Source: UBA7374 sp965660635 (GTDB lineage: Bacteria; Verrucomicrobiota; Verrucomicrobiia; Opitutales; Coraliomargaritaceae). Taken from it: a stretch of 46,943 nt of DNA. Below the pieces are notes generated by a model. The model had not been told where the DNA came from. It did not search any database and saw only the letters and a list, made by a program, of their open reading frames with translations. Positions 38,438 through 46,943 of this stretch are shown piece after piece (the first letter of the stretch is position 1; the number at the start of each line of letters is the position of its first letter). The stretch covers positions 1 through 46,943 of the forward strand of contig CBFIAS010000011.1 of NCBI GenBank assembly GCA_965660635.1, written 5' to 3'. Made by a program: the position numbers and the translations under genes.

Positions 38438-39733
38438 TCAGGAGGGGAGTTCGTAGCCTGCGCGGCGGGGTCGATCCTGCCATCGCCGGGCCAAAGGATC
38501 GCCGATGATTTGCTCCTCACGCGGATTCCAGCGGATCGGGCGTTTCAGGCGCTCAGCGATTCCAGCAAGCTGGCAGATCGTCGCAGTGCGGTGACCAATG
38601 GAAGCGGAGCAGATCGGTTTCTTCCGCGAGCGTATACAGTCGAGCCAGTTGTTTTTGTGATTGTCCGAGTGATAAAGCCGGACATCCGAAGAACCCAGCG
38701 GGCGCTTGGCTAACTCAGCCGGAGTGGTTTCCAGCTTCCCCCCCCGGCTGACCAGCACCTCTCCCTCCGAGCCGATGAAGCGGATCATGTGCCCCTTGGT
38801 GTCGGGATGGTCGCGTACGACCTGGACGCCGTCCTGATATACGAAAGACTCATGCGGAGCGCCCTCCCAGCCCTTCGGAGTGAATGCCACGGGGCCAGTG
38901 TGGTCGCGTCCGAGCGCCCACTGCACGATGTCGTAGTGGTGCGCCCCCCAGTCGCCGTTCTTCCTCGATCCGTACTCCCAGAACTGCCGCCAGCCGCCGC
39001 CGTAGGAACCCTCTACGCGCACCGCGGTGTAGGGTTCCCAGGGAGTGGGCCCAAGCCACTTGTCATAGTTAAAGCCCTCGGGAACCGGCTCGGCCGCCCC
39101 AAGCACAGGTGGCGGGAAATTGCCTAACTGTACATGTATCCTTTCGATGCGGCCGATCCAGCCGTTGCGAACGATTTCGGCAGCCTTGCGGAAGGACGAG
39201 TCAGAGCGTTGCTGCGAGCCGACCTGAAGAACCGCGCCGTAGCGCTTCTCCGCTGCGACCATCGCCTTGCCCTCTTCAATCGTCAGGCTCATCGGCTTTT
39301 CCACATAGACGTCCTTGCCCGCGCGCATCGCGGCGATCGATATGGCGGCGTGCCAATGATCCGGCGTGGTCACCACCATGGCGTCGACGGAGGGATCGCC
39401 CACCACATCCTCATAGTCTGGAGTTGCTACTACGTCAGAGTAGCCGCGATCCGACATCGATTTTTTTGCGGCCTCGAGTTTATCCGGCTTCAGGTCGCAA
39501 ACGTAGAGAGGATGCACCTCCGGCCGGCCGACGATCCCGATATGCGCCTTGTGGATCATTCCCATGCCGATGAAACCGACCTGAATGCGGCTGTTCGGCC
39601 CGACTCGTCCGTTTAGGCCAAGGACTTCGGCCCGTAGCACCATGGGTGCTGCAAGGAGAGAAGCTCCCAGTGCCCGGCCCTGCTTGAGGAACTGACGACG
39701 GGATGTGCGCTTTGGTTCGATTTGTTTACTCAT
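38438..39733 (-). CDS. Tat-exported Gfo/Idh/MocA oxidoreductase
   Basis: A 431-residue NAD(P)-dependent oxidoreductase with a Tat signal (TSRRQFLKQGRALGASLLAA, about residues 9-30). The Rossmann segment is IQVGFIGMGMIHKAHIGIVG, followed by VDAMVVTTPDHWHAAI and the VYVEKPMSLTIEEGKAM motif with catalytic lysine. The C-terminal beta-sheet domain covers about 165-400. Twin-arginine export suggests folding with its cofactor before export, typical for this branch in Planctomycetes-Verrucomicrobia. The ATG at 39733 was chosen because the longer frame upstream runs into the isomerase gene. Confidence 0.92.
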   Translation of the reverse strand: MSKQIEPKRTSRRQFLKQGRALGASLLAAPMVLRAEVLGLNGRVGPNSRIQVGFIGMGMIHKAHIGIVGRPEVHPLYVCDLKPDKLEAAKKSMSDRGYSDVVATPDYEDVVGDPSVDAMVVTTPDHWHAAISIAAMRAGKDVYVEKPMSLTIEEGKAMVAAEKRYGAVLQVGSQQRSDSSFRKAAEIVRNGWIGRIERIHVQLGNFPPPVLGAAEPVPEGFNYDKWLGPTPWEPYTAVRVEGSYGGGWRQFWEYGSRKNGDWGAHHYDIVQWALGRDHTGPVAFTPKGWEGAPHESFVYQDGVQVVRDHPDTKGHMIRFIGSEGEVLVSRGGKLETTPAELAKRPLGSSDVRLYHSDNHKNNWLDCIRSRKKPICSASIGHRTATICQLAGIAERLKRPIRWNPREEQIIGDPLARRWQDRPRRAGYELPS

Positions 39734-39737
39734 GAGG

Positions 39738-40772
<1,035 letters not shown>

Positions 40773-40817
40773 GCGGTATTTGCAGGCAGTTGGTTGATAG
40801 TTTTGTTAGAAATTCAA

Positions 40818-41990
40818 TTACTGTTTCTTCCAGCCTTGTTCCTCTATGACGGATTCTACGCGAGGCAGAGGAAGGGGCTCCCCCGGAAGCAGTTGATGGT
40901 CTTCAAGGTACTTGAGGGCACGCTGTAACAGGAGGAAATCTCCTTTTCGCGACTTCAACTCATCTTGCGGCGCTTGGGCGCAGGCATTGAGGAATTCCAC
41001 AGTGAGTGCATCGGCCGTCTCCAGCGCAGGAGCGTCCGGTGCGTAAACGAGGGACTCATAAAGCCGCAGGGCCTTGGGGAGACCGCTTTTGGTTGCGGCA
41101 TCGAGACGAATCTCCGCCGCAATAGCGGCACGTTTCCGGGCGGTTGCATGGGGATCGAGCCGTCCGTCGAAGCCACCGTCGAGGGCGCGCGGACGGAGCG
41201 GGCGAATCCAGATGTTGCGGAAGCGCACAGGGTTGCCGTGGTCCTGTAGTTTCAAGCTGGCACGGTCGGGAAAAGCCCGGTTGAGTGGCTGCCGTTTCTT
41301 CCAGCCTCCGCCGCCTTCCAGCGGGGTGGAGTCCTGCAGGACAACGCCGTTGCACAATACAGTGAGCGATCCTGGATCGAGCACTTGGCCATGACGGACG
41401 ACCGGACGGCGGAAGATGATGTCGTAGCTCTGCCACTGCCCGGGTGCCCGGAGGGCGTTAGCAGCAGGCGGCATGACCCCATAGACTGCACCGGCCGTCC
41501 CGTCGGCGTAGGTCGGGTTGTTGAAGTTGTCGAGCACTTGCACCTCGACACTGCCCATGAGGAAAACGCCACTGTTGCTTCGGCCCTGCCCGGAACCTCC
41601 ATGCGCGGCGGGTGCCGACCACTCAATGTGCAACTGGCAGTCGCCGAAAGCTTCGCGGGTAAGCAGGTAACCAGCGCCGGGAGCGCAGACCAGCGCGCCG
41701 TCCTCGACAAACCAGTCGCGCTTGCGCTCCTCCTTGGGCTTCTCATGCCTCCAGTTGGCCAGGGAAGCCTGCGATCCATCGAAAAGCACTATCGCGTCGG
41801 AAGGCGGATCGCCGGGACGGCTGGCCGGCTGTACGCGGGGCGGCTGCGGGCGGTTTACGTCATGCACCGCCCAGGGGTGGTGTGCATCGGGCGGATCACC
41901 GGAGAATGCCTCCGCTGTGGCGAAGCATGGCAGAAGCACTATGCAGAGCAACCAGCCTGGCTTACCTGGAAGGTGCATCGTCTTCTTCAT
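40818..41990 (-). CDS. Secreted DUF1080 (3-keto-disaccharide hydrolase) protein
   Basis: A 390-residue exported protein from the ATG at 41990 (MKKTMHLPGKPGWLLCIVLL). The signal peptide is about 1-28. The DUF1080 concanavalin-like domain (PF06439, named 3-keto-disaccharide hydrolase) covers about 60-270: IVLFDGSQASLANWRHE, NSGVFLMGSVEVQVLDNFNN and QWQSYDIIFRRP are its hallmarks. The last 110 residues are helical and unrecognised. The start lies inside the end of the ankyrin gene (29-base overlap). It probably acts on a keto-glycoside in the periplasm, upstream of the cytosolic isomerase. Confidence 0.88.
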   Translation of the reverse strand: MKKTMHLPGKPGWLLCIVLLPCFATAEAFSGDPPDAHHPWAVHDVNRPQPPRVQPASRPGDPPSDAIVLFDGSQASLANWRHEKPKEERKRDWFVEDGALVCAPGAGYLLTREAFGDCQLHIEWSAPAAHGGSGQGRSNSGVFLMGSVEVQVLDNFNNPTYADGTAGAVYGVMPPAANALRAPGQWQSYDIIFRRPVVRHGQVLDPGSLTVLCNGVVLQDSTPLEGGGGWKKRQPLNRAFPDRASLKLQDHGNPVRFRNIWIRPLRPRALDGGFDGRLDPHATARKRAAIAAEIRLDAATKSGLPKALRLYESLVYAPDAPALETADALTVEFLNACAQAPQDELKSRKGDFLLLQRALKYLEDHQLLPGEPLPLPRVESVIEEQGWKKQ

Positions 41991-42633
41991 GGGATTCGGG
42001 GTCGGAAAGCAACCGGATGGCCACCTCGTTTTGATGTGACAGCGCGACATCGAGCGCGGTTCCCCCATCCGTTGCGACTACCGAGGGATCAACGCCATTC
42101 TCAAGCAGCAAGCACACCATGGGGGCGCTGGCACTGGCGGCGGCCTCGTGCAGGGCTGTGCCGCCCCGCTTGGATAAGGCCGCAGGATCGGCTCCGCCAC
42201 GGAGCAACGCTTTGGCAACTGCCAGCCGGTCTTTCGCGGCAGCGTTGTGCAATGGCGTCCAACCGGCCTTGTCGAGCGCGTCGGGTTCGGCCCCGGCGGA
42301 GAGCAAGACTGTAGCCAACTCAGGCAAGTCGCGCTCCACACAGAGGTGCAAGGGGGTACGGCGGCTGCCATCGGGAGCATTCAGATCGGCTCCGGACTCG
42401 ATCAAGAGCCGGGCCATGTCGCCTTTGCGCCGGAGGATTGCCTGGTGCAAAGGCAGCAGGCTGGGATGGCGACCTTTGCGGGCGCAGTCCGGATGTTCTT
42501 TTAGCAGTTGCTTGACTGCAGCCAGGTCTCCCCGGGCGATGACCTGGTCAATGGAATCGTGCTTCGGGGTCTCCTCACCGAGCGCCGAAAGGAGGAAAAC
42601 GAGAAATAAAACAGCTGTGAAGCAGCACCGCAT
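41962..42633 (-). CDS. Secreted ankyrin-repeat protein
   Basis: A 223-residue protein from the ATG at 42633. A signal peptide (about 1-19, CFTAVLFLVFLLSALGE) leads into five or so ankyrin repeats such as TPLHLCVERDLPELATVLLS and TPLHNAAAKDRLAVAKALLR. No enzymatic domain is seen. Ankyrin repeats bind proteins, so it may scaffold or tether the operon's secreted enzymes. It follows the Gfo/Idh gene by seven bases and overlaps the DUF1080 start, so it is an integral part of the operon, not a stray gene. Confidence 0.85.
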   Translation of the reverse strand: MRCCFTAVLFLVFLLSALGEETPKHDSIDQVIARGDLAAVKQLLKEHPDCARKGRHPSLLPLHQAILRRKGDMARLLIESGADLNAPDGSRRTPLHLCVERDLPELATVLLSAGAEPDALDKAGWTPLHNAAAKDRLAVAKALLRGGADPAALSKRGGTALHEAAASASAPMVCLLLENGVDPSVVATDGGTALDVALSHQNEVAIRLLSDPESHEEDDAPSR

Positions 42634-42640
42634 ATCGAGA

Positions 42641-43822
42641 TCAGGCAGGCTCTTTCCAGACCCCATCAGCAGCGCTGGAAGCCACGGCCGCCTCGATGAA
42701 GGCCAGCCCGATACGGCCATCCTCCACGTTAGCGTAACGGGAGCCGTCGCAGGAGAAAGGTTGCCCGGCCTTGTAGGCCCGGACATCCGCCTCGAAGTCA
42801 CGGTGCAGGCGGCCGAGGGCGTCGTGGAAGCCCTCGCCATGGCCGGAGGGAAGCGTCGGCTGGGCCATCAAATCGTCCGGCAGTTCGCCGAGGAAGCCGT
42901 CGTTGGCCGAGACCTCGCCGCGCCAGTAGACGCGGTCTGGACAACCCGGCAAGTGGATGCGCACAGCCTCCGGCTCCTCTTGGGCCCAGACCAGAGAGCC
43001 CTTGCTGCCGTTGACCTCGATGCGCAAGTCGTTCTTGTGGCCGATCGCGATCTGCGAGGCCCGGACCAGCGCCTTGGCGCCGTTGGACAATTCGCAATAA
43101 GCGGTGAAATGATCGTCTAGCGTGCGCCCCTCCACCATTGTCTCCAGGCGGGCGGAGAGTTTTTTCACGTCCAGTCCGGTGAGATAACGCAGTTGCATGA
43201 GCGCGTGCGTGCCGATGTCGCCTCCGCAGTTGGAAGCTCCGGTGCGCTTGGGGTCAGCCCGCCACTCGGCCTGCTGGAGACCGCTCTCCTCGGCCTTGTC
43301 GGCCAGCCAGCCCTGCAGGTAGGACGAGTCCACCCAGCGCACTTCGCCGAGCAGCCCGCTTCGCACGATATGCCGCGCCAGCCGGGAACTCCAATGGCCC
43401 AGGTAGGTGTGAGCCACGGCGAAGGGCACCTTGTGCCGGGCCACAGCTTCGGCGAGTTGCCGGGCCTCCTCGTGGTTCAGGGTTAAGGGCTTTTCGCAGA
43501 AGACCGGGATGCCCGCCTCGACCGCCTTGAGCGACGGGGCGAAGTGCATGTGGTTGGGCGTGACGACGACGACGTAGTCTAGGCGTTCCGATTCCGGCAG
43601 GCTCTTCTGCGCGTCGATCATCTCCTCGTAGGTTGCATGACCCCGGATGGGGAAGGCCCAGTTGGCCGCATCCTGCAAGGCGGCTTGCGGGTTGCTGCGC
43701 AAGGCGGCCGCCACGACGCGGCGCGTGCCGTCCATGTGGATCGCCTTCTGGTGCGGGTGAGCGAAGAAGGCGCCCCCCCCGCCGCCGATCAGGCCGATTT
43801 TCAATACTTCCGGTGTTGTCAT
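42641..43822 (-). CDS. Gfo/Idh/MocA oxidoreductase (cytosolic)
   Basis: A 393-residue NAD(P)-dependent oxidoreductase without an export signal. LKIGLIGGGGGAFFAHPHQK is the Rossmann glycine-rich loop, YVVVVTPNHMHFAPSLKAVE follows, and PVFCEKPLTLNHEEARQL has the conserved EKP motif. The GGGGGAFFAHPH variant belongs to the subfamily active on myo-inositol- or keto-sugar-like substrates, though the substrate is not known here. It follows the MFS gene by 22 bases. Together with the Tat-exported paralogue (38438-39733) it gives the operon a cytosolic and an exported oxidoreductase. Confidence 0.93.
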   Translation of the reverse strand: MTTPEVLKIGLIGGGGGAFFAHPHQKAIHMDGTRRVVAAALRSNPQAALQDAANWAFPIRGHATYEEMIDAQKSLPESERLDYVVVVTPNHMHFAPSLKAVEAGIPVFCEKPLTLNHEEARQLAEAVARHKVPFAVAHTYLGHWSSRLARHIVRSGLLGEVRWVDSSYLQGWLADKAEESGLQQAEWRADPKRTGASNCGGDIGTHALMQLRYLTGLDVKKLSARLETMVEGRTLDDHFTAYCELSNGAKALVRASQIAIGHKNDLRIEVNGSKGSLVWAQEEPEAVRIHLPGCPDRVYWRGEVSANDGFLGELPDDLMAQPTLPSGHGEGFHDALGRLHRDFEADVRAYKAGQPFSCDGSRYANVEDGRIGLAFIEAAVASSAADGVWKEPA

Positions 43823-43844
43823 GGATTGCTTGTCTTTTCAGCTG

Positions 43845-45401
43845 TTAGTGTGCCGCCTGCCCCAGCACCTTGGGCTGGTAGCCGCCGCGGCTCTTGAAGT
43901 AGAGGATCAGCGCGATGTAGCAAAGCAGCATGAAGGCAGGAAACAGGCACATCCTGGCCAGGGCGCCCTGAGTCTCACGCTCGCGGATCGCGTTGGCCTG
44001 CGCCTGCAGTTCTTCCGGCAATTGCGCTACAGCGGTGGTGTCCAGCGCGGTGTACTGGCCGAGCAAGTAGTCGTTTTGCTGGGTGACCTGGGCGTGAACG
44101 GCGGGCAATTCCTCCTCGATCGCGGAGGTCACAGAGCTTTCCTGGAGGTAACCGATAAACGGCCCGCCAAGGATGCCGACACTGAGCATGCCGATGCCGG
44201 CAATGGCGTTCAGGGTGAGCGCGCCGCCCTTTGGCGTCTGCTCAGAAACGACGCCCAGCATGGTCGGCCAGAAATAGGTCTTGGCCACACCGTAGATCGT
44301 GGCAGCAAAGAAGATGAATGCCACTGCCTTGGCGAAGGAGAGCAAATAGAGGCCTACGATGGCGAGCGCGGAACAGGCGGCGAGCAGGCCGAGCGGACCA
44401 AACCAGGCGATGACTGGCCCCGCGTTGAAGCGAAGCACCATCATGATGACGGAGGTGTAGACCAGCACCCAGGTGGGATCCCATCCGGCCGCGTGCATCG
44501 GCTTCTCCATCAGGGCGGAGATCCATCCGTCCGTGCCCAGCTCCGTCGTGGCTAGTGGCATCATGATCACAACGAGAACGAGCAGGAGGGGGTTGCCCAG
44601 AGACCGGCAGTAAAAGGCGTAACCGAGAACGGAAAGCGCGATCAGCCCCCATGTGGCGGCGGCGGGCCAGGTAAAGACGTCGCCCAGTTGTGAGAAGATC
44701 AGATAGAAGGCGATAAAAGCGCCGGCCGTGCCGAGCTGGGCCAGCATCTCCCGGTAGCCGGAACCGGCGGCGACCCGTTCATTCACCGGGAACTCCACTC
44801 GGGCCAGCATGACCAGGTAGATGAAGGCGGGCAGGAACATGAGGCCGACAAGGATTCGCCAGTCGGCGGCCACTGTGTCGCCGAGGGCGATGGCCAGTAC
44901 ACCTCCGAGGACAAGGCCACCGGGCCAGCCCGCGTGCAGGATATTGAGCCACTTCGACTTTTCGTCGCGAAACAGAGTGGCTACAACCGGGTTGATGAAG
45001 GCCTCGACCGTGCCATTGCCCAGCCCGAGGATGACCGAGCCCCAGTAGAGGTAGTTCCATGCCCGGGCCTGCGCGGCGGCAAGGTCGGCCACCTCGCCGT
45101 TGACAACTCCATAGGCCGCCAGGGCCAGCGCTCCGAAAACGGCATAACAGCCAAAGCTGAAATACATGGCGAACTTGTAGCCGACGCGGTCGATAACCAG
45201 GCTGAAAAGAATGATGCTGATCGCGAAGGGCCAGATACCGGCGCCGAAGAGGATCCCCCCTTGTACCTTATCGAGTCCAAACTGTTCCGGCCAGATGCCG
45301 CTATTGATCAAAATGGCGCGGATGATGAACGCCATGGAGGTGGTGATCAGGGCGATAAAGGAGCCCCAGAACACGATTTTATCGTTTTTGCTGTGTTTCA
45401 C
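43845..45401 (-). CDS. MFS transporter, sugar-type
   Basis: A 518-residue polytopic protein with 12 or more hydrophobic segments. The conserved loop FSLVIDRVGYKFAMYFSFGC between helices 2 and 3 and the GLGNGTVEAFINPVVATLF segment fit the MFS. The long central loop near residues 390-450 (ESSVTSAIEEELPAVHAQVT region) is unusual. Sits directly after the regulator and before the oxidoreductase. It probably imports the sugar or a modified product of it. Confidence 0.88.
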   Translation of the reverse strand: MKHSKNDKIVFWGSFIALITTSMAFIIRAILINSGIWPEQFGLDKVQGGILFGAGIWPFAISIILFSLVIDRVGYKFAMYFSFGCYAVFGALALAAYGVVNGEVADLAAAQARAWNYLYWGSVILGLGNGTVEAFINPVVATLFRDEKSKWLNILHAGWPGGLVLGGVLAIALGDTVAADWRILVGLMFLPAFIYLVMLARVEFPVNERVAAGSGYREMLAQLGTAGAFIAFYLIFSQLGDVFTWPAAATWGLIALSVLGYAFYCRSLGNPLLLVLVVIMMPLATTELGTDGWISALMEKPMHAAGWDPTWVLVYTSVIMMVLRFNAGPVIAWFGPLGLLAACSALAIVGLYLLSFAKAVAFIFFAATIYGVAKTYFWPTMLGVVSEQTPKGGALTLNAIAGIGMLSVGILGGPFIGYLQESSVTSAIEEELPAVHAQVTQQNDYLLGQYTALDTTAVAQLPEELQAQANAIRERETQGALARMCLFPAFMLLCYIALILYFKSRGGYQPKVLGQAAH

Positions 45402-45449
45402 GTTTGTTTGAGTGTTGGGTATGCAGAAAAATTCTACGGGTTTTGAGCG

Positions 45450-46259
45450 CTATACGGCCGGAAACGCCGGGACGCCCTGTCCGGAAGGACTCTTGCCAAA
45501 GCGGCGCCGGTATTTCAGCGGCGTTATCTTCAACTCCAGCCGGAAAGCACGCGTCATGTTCGTCTGGTCATTGAAGCCGCATTGCGCGGCGATCCCGGCC
45601 AGGCTGATCTTGCTTTCCCGCAACAGCCGGCAGGCGGCGTTCAAGCGTGTCCGGCGCAAATACATTAGAGGCGTGAGCCCGAAAGTCCTCTTGAAAAGAC
45701 GCTCCTGCGAGCTAGTGGAAATACCGGCGGCCCCGGCGATTTCGGCCACCGAGATCTTCTCATGGTAGTTTTGACGTACAAAATCCACGATCCGGTGCAT
45801 CTCCGGATGGTCCGCGTAGACTGAATCGCTATCCCGGATGATCCGGGCCAGACCGGCCAGACCGGCCACCGCGCCCTCTTTGCCGTGCAGGGGAATCTTG
45901 GTAGTGAAGAGCCAGTCCAGCGATCCGTCAGCCGAGGGCACCAACTCGATCTTTTTCCGGATCGCCTCGCCAGTGCGAATCACCCGGCGGTCGTCCGCTA
46001 CAAAGCCGTCGGCCAGGAAATCCGGGCTGTAGTCGTAGTCGGTCTTGCCGATAATCGCCTCGACCGAGGACTCGCCGAGCATCTCCGCAAAACTCCGGCT
46101 GCCCCCCATGAAACGGCTAACGCGGTCCTTCAAAAAGTAGAAGACCCCAGGCACCTCGTCGAAGAGTGGCTCCAGCAACTGCCCGCCGCGAAGAGAAGCC
46201 AGAAACTCCTCCTTGAGCACCGCAGTCCGCGCACTACCCGACTCGGTAACAGAAATCAT
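45450..46259 (-). CDS. PAS-AraC transcriptional regulator
   Basis: A 269-residue regulator. Residues about 30-140 form a PAS-like sensor: VPGVFYFLKDRVSRFMGGSR then YDYSPDFLADGF. Residues about 160-255 are a double helix-turn-helix AraC domain (ISVAEIAGAAGISTSSQERL, FKRTFGLTPLMYLRRTRLNA and AGIAAQCGFNDQTNMTRAFR). It is 48 bases upstream of the MFS gene on the same strand and is likely the first gene of the operon it controls. Use of a PAS domain in place of the usual sugar-binding cupin is notable. Confidence 0.92.
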   Translation of the reverse strand: MISVTESGSARTAVLKEEFLASLRGGQLLEPLFDEVPGVFYFLKDRVSRFMGGSRSFAEMLGESSVEAIIGKTDYDYSPDFLADGFVADDRRVIRTGEAIRKKIELVPSADGSLDWLFTTKIPLHGKEGAVAGLAGLARIIRDSDSVYADHPEMHRIVDFVRQNYHEKISVAEIAGAAGISTSSQERLFKRTFGLTPLMYLRRTRLNAACRLLRESKISLAGIAAQCGFNDQTNMTRAFRLELKITPLKYRRRFGKSPSGQGVPAFPAV

Positions 46260-46531
46260 GCCAGCAAAAACATGAATCTGACGGAATTTGACAAGAAAAA
46301 TCGCAACCCAAGCAAAATAAAATCAACAAATATCCGGGCATTTAAGAATTTCATAATAACAGATACCACTGAACGACAATACTTTAAATTATTTAAAATT
46401 AATTTCATAGACAAGTTCCGTCAATTAATCCGGAGAATTTGAACATTTTCTGATTGTCTTTTTCATATGTATTCAGACAAAATTCTATCTGTATCCCACA
46501 GTCGCAAATCTCCACACATCAAGTTGCCATC
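46260..46531. promoter_or_regulatory. AT-rich divergent promoter region
   Basis: 272 bases of AT-rich DNA between the AraC gene (minus) and the DoxX gene (plus). On the minus strand TTGACG-17-TAATTT gives a reasonable sigma-70-like promoter for the regulator operon. TTGTCT/AGACAA (46454-46459 and 46475-46480) is a dyad that could be a regulator site. No gene is recognised here. Confidence 0.35.
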
Positions 46532-46943
46532 ATGACAATCTCCCCCGACCAAAACAGCAGCGATTCCGGGCCGGTATTCGCCATGCTTCTTCTCCGCATC
46601 TGGCTTTCGGTACGCGCTATACAGACCGGGCTCGAGAAGTTTGCCGGAATGTCCTCCGGCTCGAAGGCCGTATCGATCGACGGCGCGCCCAATGCCTACG
46701 GGCTCACCGAGGCCACTACATCCAAGGTCTACGCGCTCTCCAGCTATCAGGGTGTCCCCGCCTCGCTCTACGACAAGCTGGCAGCGGAGCCACTGATTCC
46801 CGGGTGGGGGCTTGACCTCTACAACCTCGTGCTAGGCCCTGCTCTCCTCCTGCTGGGAACCGCCCTCCTCCTTGGCCTCGCTACCCGCTGCGCCCTATTC
46901 GGCATGGGCCTGCTCTATACCAGCCTCAGTTTCGGGCTGATCC
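46532..46943 (+). CDS. DoxX-like membrane protein, 3' end beyond the window
   Basis: The first 137 codons of a gene running off the window. It starts MTISPDQNSSDSGPVFAMLL. LLRIWLSVRAIQTGLEKFAG is the DoxX-like first helix with its conserved G-x-x-K-F pattern, and VLGPALLLLGTALLLGLATR is a further membrane helix. DoxX-family proteins are small inner-membrane proteins of mostly unknown role. It is divergent from the sugar operon. Confidence 0.7.
   Translation, partial: MTISPDQNSSDSGPVFAMLLLRIWLSVRAIQTGLEKFAGMSSGSKAVSIDGAPNAYGLTEATTSKVYALSSYQGVPASLYDKLAAEPLIPGWGLDLYNLVLGPALLLLGTALLLGLATRCALFGMGLLYTSLSFGLI

Noticed and set aside
46260..46531. Small gene in the AT-rich gap before the DoxX gene
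   Set aside because: Frames here are short and continue the AraC promoter region without a ribosome site or recognisable product.

Overview
The window looks like chromosomal DNA of a verrucomicrobial bacterium, most likely of the Opitutales/Puniceicoccales group. This is inferred from gene content and not proven by any marker here: a type II (eukaryote-like) glutamine synthetase, a citramalate synthase, an operon rich in Gfo/Idh/MocA, DUF1080 and ThuA families, a verrucomicrobial-type FecR protein, and a matrixin-like secreted protease. Most of the DNA is GC-rich, with one clearly AT-richer block (about 13.6-17.3 kb). Coding density is high and most genes lie on the minus strand.

Layout. (1) 0.2-4.2 kb: chaperone operon dnaK-groS-groL (minus) with a clear terminator after groL. 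(2) 4.4-6.9 kb: a Cdd1-like helix-hairpin-helix protein, a Lon N-domain protein, a Phd/PIN toxin-antitoxin pair and a frameshifted, truncated AAA/DUF4143 pseudogene. (3) 6.9-19.9 kb: an envelope polysaccharide/LPS locus with two GT2 enzymes, a GT39-like mannosyl/arabinosyltransferase, four GT4 enzymes, one GT8-like enzyme on the opposite strand, a methyltransferase, an MsbA-like lipid flippase and an LpxL-like acyltransferase. (4) 19.9-22.2 kb: two further RHH/PIN toxin-antitoxin pairs with gene debris and palindromic elements. (5) 22.2-24.2 kb: citramalate synthase and a small DUF3817 membrane protein. (6) 24.2-24.9 kb: a repeat-dense intergenic stretch (MITE-like element, a 119-bp repeat, a long nested palindrome). 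(7) 24.9-28.9 kb: FecR protein with an outer-membrane beta-barrel, tRNA-Val(GAC) and a matrixin-like protease. (8) 29.1-34.0 kb: a Mn/Zn-type ABC importer preceded by an overlapping mini-kinase/PP2C phosphatase pair. (9) 34.1-35.5 kb: type II glutamine synthetase with a consensus sigma-54 promoter, then tRNA-Ala(GGC) followed by a 63-bp tandem repeat that regenerates the tRNA 3' end. (10) 35.5-46.3 kb: an eight-gene minus-strand operon (PAS-AraC regulator, MFS transporter, Gfo/Idh/MocA oxidoreductase, secreted ankyrin protein, DUF1080 protein, sugar isomerase/epimerase, Tat-exported Gfo/Idh/MocA oxidoreductase, secreted HEAT-ThuA fusion). (11) The start of a DoxX-like gene runs off the right end.

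How the genes work together. The LPS block contains enzymes to build and modify a surface glycan and to acylate and flip its lipid anchor; the AT-rich genes inside it look like an imported cassette whose edges fall inside conserved genes. The right-hand operon is best read as a sugar or glycoside catabolic route of the 3-keto-sugar type: oxidoreductases make or reduce a keto-sugar, the DUF1080 protein cleaves it, the TIM-barrel protein isomerises or cleaves the product, and the MFS protein imports it under control of the PAS-AraC regulator. That reading rests on family knowledge and gene order; no substrate can be read from the sequence.

The most noteworthy non-genic signals are the 96% identical 119-bp inverted repeats 24 kb apart, the MITE-like element with a deleted relative, the tRNA-tail tandem repeat, and the sigma-54 promoter in front of glnA. 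I found no CRISPR array, rRNA, prophage or intact insertion sequence.
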